This document shows positions 41,315-64,000 of a stretch of DNA of 64,000 nt, piece by piece (position 1 is the first letter of the stretch; each line of letters opens with the position of its first letter). A program made the position numbers and the translations under genes. The notes beneath the pieces are model-generated. The model was not told the DNA's origin and ran no database searches. It saw only the letters and a program-made list of their open reading frames with translations. Location of the stretch: the NCBI GenBank assembly GCA_034231615.1, contig CM067322.1, positions 67,813,354 to 67,877,353 on the forward strand. Direction: 5' to 3'. The stretch comes from Meghimatium bilineatum (Eukaryota; Mollusca; Gastropoda; Stylommatophora; Philomycidae).

Positions 41315-41705
41315 TCTTCTTCTACTGCGTTCGATCTCAAACTCCTGAAGATTAGCAGGATTTAGTCCGGAGAACAGAATGCGTTCTGTCACACTTTATC
41401 TTTGCTGCGATATCTACACCTTTCAGAATCACATATCCGACTTCAGAATGATTATGTGTCCCAACATCCTCTATGGAATGAGACAGCCAAATCCACCCCC
41501 TAAAACTTCTTTAGTCGCCTCCTACGACATGCATGGCAGGTAACAGTATTGCTATTCTTTGCTTCACTCTCCAACCAGACACAACGCGCTCGGGTAGGGT
41601 TTATATATACATCACCACGACTGTCTAAAATGTCACCAAGATTGGTTACCACTCTTTGAAAAATCGCATATTCAAGGGTGCAACGTTCACGGGTTCCCAC
41701 TTTTT
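41315..41705 (-). mobile_element. SINE-like repeat, copy 4
   Basis: On the minus strand: AAGCAAAGAATAGCAATACT, then the intact core GCATGTCGTAGGAGGCGACT (about 41,510-41,531), then a 3' part with GTAGATATCGCAGCAAAGAT and 'GCTAATCTTCAGGAGTTTGA', ending GCAGTAGAAGAAG. It is the longest copy in the window, about 390 bp. The 5' head has no tRNA-like B box that I can support. Confidence 0.55.
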
Positions 41706-41709
41706 CATT

Positions 41710-42165
41710 AAGTAAAAGAACATGAGACTTAACTCAAAATTTTAGTGACATAAATACTATTGCTCACCCATAAATCAGTATCATATCGAAATAATATGAG
41801 TTTTATTATAAAAGAATAATGAAAATACTTTTCTTAGGTAGCTTTAAGAAACTTACCTCCCCCACCCCCTCAATGAAAAAATATATACGGTTCTGCCCTC
41901 ATTTTAAGTAAAAAGTTATTTCTACAACTTTCAAGATATATAACGATATGCTAAGGTATTTATATAATCACGGCACTTATTAGAACTACCGTATTTCCAC
42001 ATTACCAAGTCACGGTAGAAGTTTGTTGTAAGCAAAAATATTGCTTGGTGTCCCATTACATTGTCAATGGATACTGATGACAATTGTTTGAAGGACGTAA
42101 TACCCATAATGAGGTGAGGAAGAGAGCTTGGGGTGCTATAGAACTCCTATAATAACATATAGGTG
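41710..42165. other. Intergenic AT-rich stretch
   Basis: No supported feature. Confidence 0.35.
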
Positions 42166-42169
42166 CGAG

Positions 42170-42555
42170 TTGTGGACAATAAAATAAACAACAAGAAGTT
42201 GAAAATTAGAGGCAGTAGAGATGTGGTTCTACAGAAGAATTCAGAGAATATCATGGACTGCCAGGAAAGCTAATGTGGAAGTGATGAAAGAGTCAAATGC
42301 TAGACGGAGCTTAATCAATAATATATCTTCATTTTTTTTTGGGCCACATCATAAGACAATGGGGCTCTGAGAACATAGTTACAACATGCAAGATTGAAGG
42401 TAACAGAGACAGAGGGCGACAACGTGAGAAAATATGAGACCGTTTAACAACTTGGTAAGGCAGGGAAACAACAACAATCCTAATACGCAATACTGGAGAT
42501 AGAGATATGTGGGGAGCCATGATCGCCAACACCAGCTGGCATGGCACCTGGTGAT
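42170..42555 (+). pseudogene. LINE ORF2 3' end (family C)
   Basis: AVEMWFYRRIQRISWTARKA, VEVMKESNARRSLINNI, then in another frame GNRDRGRQRE- and, at the end, MWGAMIANTSWHGTW and a GAT run. This is the classic end of a non-LTR polymerase distinct from families A and B. An extra run of T near 42,331 breaks the frame. Confidence 0.68.
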
Positions 42556-42599
42556 GATGAATAGCCATACAATTAAATTTTATCAAAGAACACAGTGAA

Positions 42600-43000
42600 A
42601 ACAAAAATGATTTATGAACGAAAGTAAGACCACGAATATGCCTATGACAAAAGGCAAAACCATTAATATGTTCTCGATCAATAAAAGAGAGCTAGAACAA
42701 GTTACTAATTTCGAATAGATTAGTTCAATTACAAGCAACAATGAGCATTGCTATAAAGAAGTCCGACAGAGGCTAGTCATTGTGTCAAATAAATAAACAA
42801 CGTATGGTTGGGTTGCAGCAAAATAACTTATCCAGATTTCCTTAGAGCCTGAACATTCTCAGTTGCAATATATAGGCCTATGTGCGAATCGTGAACAATT
42901 AATTATCAATAAAGTGAGAAACATAAATGCAGAATTTTAAACAAAATGTTACAGTAGAATATTTACAATACTCTGGATAAAAACAAAGGTCAAGGTATAG
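42600..43000. other. Intergenic AT-rich stretch
   Basis: No supported feature. Confidence 0.35.
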
Positions 43001-43004
43001 GGAC

Positions 43005-43125
43005 ATTCTGAGAAAATTATATGTAAAATAAAACTGGCTAAACTATCTAGAATCTTATCTAGAAAATTACAATATATTGAACATATCAAACGACACGACA
43101 ACCTGGAAAAGACCATATGGAGAAG
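43005..43125 (+). pseudogene. Short LINE fragment (family A-like)
   Basis: LQYIEHIKRHDNLEKTIWRR, matching the 'FGHIKRHDG-EK' segment of family A polymerases. It is truncated directly at the 5' end of the next LINE. Confidence 0.5.
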
Positions 43126-43129
43126 AAAG

Positions 43130-45175
43130 ATGATGACAATGTCATGGCAAGGCTGCCGACCCCTTACCAGGAGCGTCCACAGGTGGCGAATAGTGGAAAG
43201 GCCTATATAGAGGCCAGCTGCGAATAAGCCAATCTTGGTAAATAAGCAGCTGCTGACCAAACCGGCGTTATTGACTACGAGGAAGGGGCGGGATATCAGG
43301 CAGCGCTGATATCCCCACTGAAATACCCTATGTGTCCAGTGACTGGCAGCATCAAGCGAGTATGAGCCGCTATAAGCTCCGGTTGCTCGAGTGCGGTCAC
43401 TGACACCACACCAGGAACATGACGGGGGTAGGGGAAAAGGGAGGGATACGGGTTAGAGTGTTGGGTAGGGCAAGGGGGAATTATGGATATTGGAACAAGA
43501 GAGAATACTCTTAAATCATCATCCTTGAGTGAGAAGTGCCTTAGATCACAAGAAATAAATCACAGAAGAAGGATAATGAATCCCTGGCATAACCAATTAT
43601 TATCCTATGAGAGGGGACCTCTGACCAAACCCCAGGCAGATGGTCCCCGTTAACCCTGGAAGGCAAGCTGTCTAGGAGAAGGAAAACTTCAAAATGATAT
43701 CTTCACTGCCCTGTGGACAATCCGTGGATGGGTAAGGGCTAGGAAAGCACATTCTGGCCCAAAAGTAAGATGGTAGACGGAGACACTGGAGCTACAGGTA
43801 CAAAATAGTCCAGCCAGGGCATGACTGCCACGTAATGACTTCATATGTTAAATAAAAGGTTGCAGACGATTCGTTTTGGTGCTTCATCTGTGGAATCCCG
43901 TCAGGCGGATGAAGTGTTGGAATCTAAGCCTCAAAGAAGCCCACACTCAGTGACTGGTGGTACCTCTGTCTCAATTTGTGGAGCCAGGAAAAGATATCAG
44001 AGGACAATAACAACTGGTTCAAACTATACACATTAAGATCATGATGCAGACTCCTAAGACAAAAATAAGTACTTGAAGATATTGCAAGGGAATGCATAAT
44101 TCACTAAAAAGACTGCACTTTCAAACCAAGTACACAAAGAAGAAACTGATATAGCATGCATACAGGAAACACACCTCACAAACAATAATAGATTCAACAT
44201 CCGAGGATACCAAATATTTCGGAATGTCAGAGAAAAGAGACACAAAGGAGGAGTACTTATGCAGGTCAAAACAATATCGTTGCCTTAGAAATCCGAGTAA
44301 ACACCGAAGAACAGACTGAAATAATTGAAACCTGCTTAACCCTTCCAACTAAAGAGGTTATGGTATATAACTATTGCTGTCCCCAAAACAAGAGCCTATC
44401 TTTGCACACAATTAACACAGAAAAAGATACATTTCTTGTGATTCGCGACTTTATTAGCCACTCACAGAATTGGGGATATACAGAACACGATAGTAGAGGA
44501 GGAGAAGTGAAAGACTGTCAGTGTGATGTGAAACTTCAACTGCTTAATGAACCCGAAGACCTCCCAACTTTCTACTCTAGAAGATGGCACGCCACCTCAA
44601 TCCCAGACCTAGCCTTTGCAACATACGATTTTGCTAAAATAATATACAGGGAAGTGCTGGAGCATCTTTGTGGAAGTGAATATTGCCCCATAAAACTCAC
44701 CATTGACATTAACCACATCCTAGTGGGCCCCACAATCACACCTAGATGGAACTTCAAGAAAGCAAATTGGAGTTAGTATGCTGACCTGACAGACATATTC
44801 ACAAAAACCCTAAATCTAAGGATTAAAAATGTGAACAAAACCACACAACTCCTCTGTTCTGCACTTCTTCAAGCATCCAAGAAAACCATACCAAGAGGTG
44901 CTAGAAAAAATTACAAGCCGTTCTGGTCTGACGAACTCGATGAGTTGGAGAAAGAAGTGTCAAAGTCCAGAGACACAACGAAAAATGTCAATCCACAGAA
45001 AACAACATATCACTAAAAGCTGCTGTAGCGTAAACTAAGAATCCCAAACACAGTGGAATGCTGGCATGAAAAAACACAAAATTTGTTCTTCGAGAAAGAG
45101 GGAAGAAAACTATGGAAAAGAACAAACATACGCAATAATGAAGATAACAAAACAGCACCTATTAAAAAAAAAAAG
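43130..45175 (+). pseudogene. LINE 5' half: leader, ORF1 trace and APE-type endonuclease
   Basis: A GC-richer leader (43,130-43,830) is followed by a short ORF1-like trace and then the endonuclease. ACIQETHL with NRFNIRGYQIFR and REKRHKGGVL lies at 44,150-44,260. YNYCCPQNKSLSL, FISHSQNWGYTEHDSRGGEV, FYSRRWHATSIPDLAF and LCGSEYCPIKLTI lie at 44,366-44,705, and IPRGARKNYKPFWSDELDEL at 44,890-44,950. The catalytic GDFN is RDFI and SDHRP is SEYCP, so the nuclease is dead. Stops occur at 44,774 and elsewhere. The copy stops at an A-run (about 45,165-45,175) before any reverse transcriptase. It ends about 300 bp upstream of the YIPF4 start codon. Confidence 0.7.
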
Positions 45176-45472
45176 ACCTATTAGTCGCGCTTTTAAAATT
45201 GTGTTGGCACTGGTTGATTTGGAAAAGCACCATACCTAAATTTTTAAAAGTACCAAAATGGCAACTATGACTTTTGTCTGAAGTTAGATTTAGTTTCGTA
45301 CTACATGTGATATTTGTCTATATTACTTATGGAGTCAGTCATGATACGTTAATTAAATCTTATTTAAAGGATATTCGAAACAATAAACATATTTAAATAT
45401 TTGTATTTTATTGGTCTAATTGGATTTACAAAAACGTTGCTGACTTTATATCCTCTAAAACAATAACAGAAA

Positions 45473-62660
<17,188 letters not shown>

Positions 62661-62811
62661 TGTGTAAACAGATAACGTTTGTGCTGTTTGTTTTAACTGC
62701 AAGTGCTTTCTTGAGAGATGAATTGTATGAATGACAAATATGAGTGAATGAACTGAGTGCTAGATATCAGCTAGGAACACAATCTACCAAACTGTTGAAA
62801 ATTCACTAATA

Positions 62812-63920
62812 CAGTGGAATCCTGTTATAATAACTTTGTCTGGACCGACAAAATATTTGTGCAATAACAGAAATCTGCTATATGCCATATAAATAATAAA
62901 TACAATTGGGAATTTTGAAAAGTGATGTTATATAGGGAAATTTGTTATAAGGGGATGTGTTATAGATTCCACATTATAAAGGTACAGTAGAATCCCATGG
63001 CAAAAAATTTGGCTGGCCTGGCATGGTATTGTCATCATAACATGATTTTGCACCATTATTAGTATAGGCTATGTTCCTTGCATTAATCTTGGTGTTGCAC
63101 AATCAGATCCTCAGAATGGAATGTGTTTCTGTACATACAGAATTTGGCGTGAGGTGGGGGGGGGGGCTGGAAAAAAGGAAGTGTTGTTTTGATATCTTGG
63201 ACTCTCATGAGAGTTATTCATTTGGAAGGGGTCCTCAGGCCCTTGTCTCTTGACTACCCCCTTCATCGAGAACTTCTGTCTGTAGGTTTAATGCTTCTTC
63301 ATTCTTAGAAAGTATGGTGGTTTTTGGTATGAAACATAAGCCTCTTTGTGATGTAACTCACCATTTCTAATCTGAGAGTTGAGTCCATCTCATTTACACT
63401 CAGGTGTTTGTTCATTTTAAATATTGCTTGCTGAAGTTCATGTTATCCTGTCACAGAATCTTATTCAAAATCTGACACAAATCAAGTCACAACAAATTCA
63501 AGGTGCTTTTATAGAAAGACCAGTCTTGATGCAGACTTTTGTCCTGTATTCACATAAGATATATTGTTTGTTATCAGTTGATTACTTGCTCTGACAGTGA
63601 CCAGGTCAAACAAGGCAGCTGAGCAGTGTTCCTCTAAATCATTTCCATCTTGTGGGTCAGCATGTCTTAATAATACATAATAATTGAAAATGGGTTATAT
63701 AACCGTTAGCCAGTCATAATTAAGAATGTGTCAGAATGGAATGTTAAAAGTTCAAACAGGTCGGTATAGCTGTTGGTGTTAGATACTTTACAAATTTATT
63801 TAAGAATTATAGAGCACGATGATATGGGAGTAAATTATTACTGTTACTAAAGCATTTTTTTTAAATGAAGATTTGAAATAATATTGTTAAAAGCAATTTC
63901 CATAAAACAGTATTCCACTG
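62812..63920. mobile_element. Candidate pogo/Tigger-like non-autonomous element, 1.1 kb
   Basis: The left end CAGTGGAATCCTGTT and the right end AACAGTATTCCACTG are inverted repeats (14 of 15 bases). TA lies outside both (62,810-62,811 and 63,921-63,922). An internal CAGTAGAATCCCATGGCA at about 62,985 looks like another, related end. No transposase is visible. It begins about 150 bp after the YIPF4 stop, so it may overlap the 3' UTR. Confidence 0.5.
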
Positions 63921-64000
63921 TACTCTATATGTTTTTTTTTTCAGTGTGTGTGCTGTACAGAAAGTTTTGTACATTTTCTCTTTGAAATTTATGTTATGAT

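Noticed and set aside
44360-44776. 138-codon open frame that could be taken for a host gene
   Set aside because: It is the middle of a LINE endonuclease, with matching motifs in adjacent frames.

Overview
This is a window of an AT-rich animal genome, not a microbe. It carries two spliced protein genes on the + strand, both with canonical GT-AG introns, set in a sea of decayed retrotransposons, DNA transposons, minisatellites and long (TA)n runs. An invertebrate is likely. A mollusc or other lophotrochozoan is my guess from the style of the LINEs, the Penelope-like remnants and the SINE, but nothing in the window proves it.

Gene 1 (10,635-20,878) is the 3' half of an ether-a-go-go (eag/KCNH1-KCNH5) voltage-gated potassium channel: two exons for the cyclic-nucleotide-binding-homology domain and a long last exon with a coiled coil. 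The N-terminal exons lie outside, to the left. Gene 2 (45,473-62,660) is a complete YIPF4, a five-membrane-segment Golgi protein of the Yip1 family, in six exons. The first two eag exons carry several small indels that break the frame; the last eag exon and all six YIPF4 exons are clean.

Layout. 1-10,634: intron upstream of the eag exons, with LINE tails, a Penelope-like GIY-YIG remnant, a small hAT-like element, a 1.2-kb retroposon, a Jockey-like LINE containing a 31-bp minisatellite, two SINE copies, and a 45-bp array copied from the splice acceptor of the next exon. 10,635-20,878: eag exons; the introns hold a 42-bp array that starts at the splice donor, a 100-N scaffold gap, a second GIY-YIG remnant, a 33-bp minisatellite that flips orientation, and a 2.5-kb Tc1/IS630-type transposon with long inverted ends. 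20,879-45,472: intergenic, almost all repeats (a minus-strand LINE, two hAT-like MITEs with perfect 8-bp duplications, two related retroposons, LINE tails, and a 5' LINE fragment ending 300 bp before YIPF4). 45,473-62,660: YIPF4, its introns filled with LINE ends, a TA-flanked element and a TTAA-flanked element. A TA-flanked pogo-like element follows.

The most unusual feature is the eag exon at 10,635-10,889. It is bracketed by two different minisatellites, one built from its own 3' splice site plus first codons and the other starting exactly at its 5' splice site. A second case of a minisatellite growing out of local functional sequence is the 31-bp array inside the LINE at 7,139-7,486. I saw no CRISPR array, tRNA or rRNA gene that I could support.
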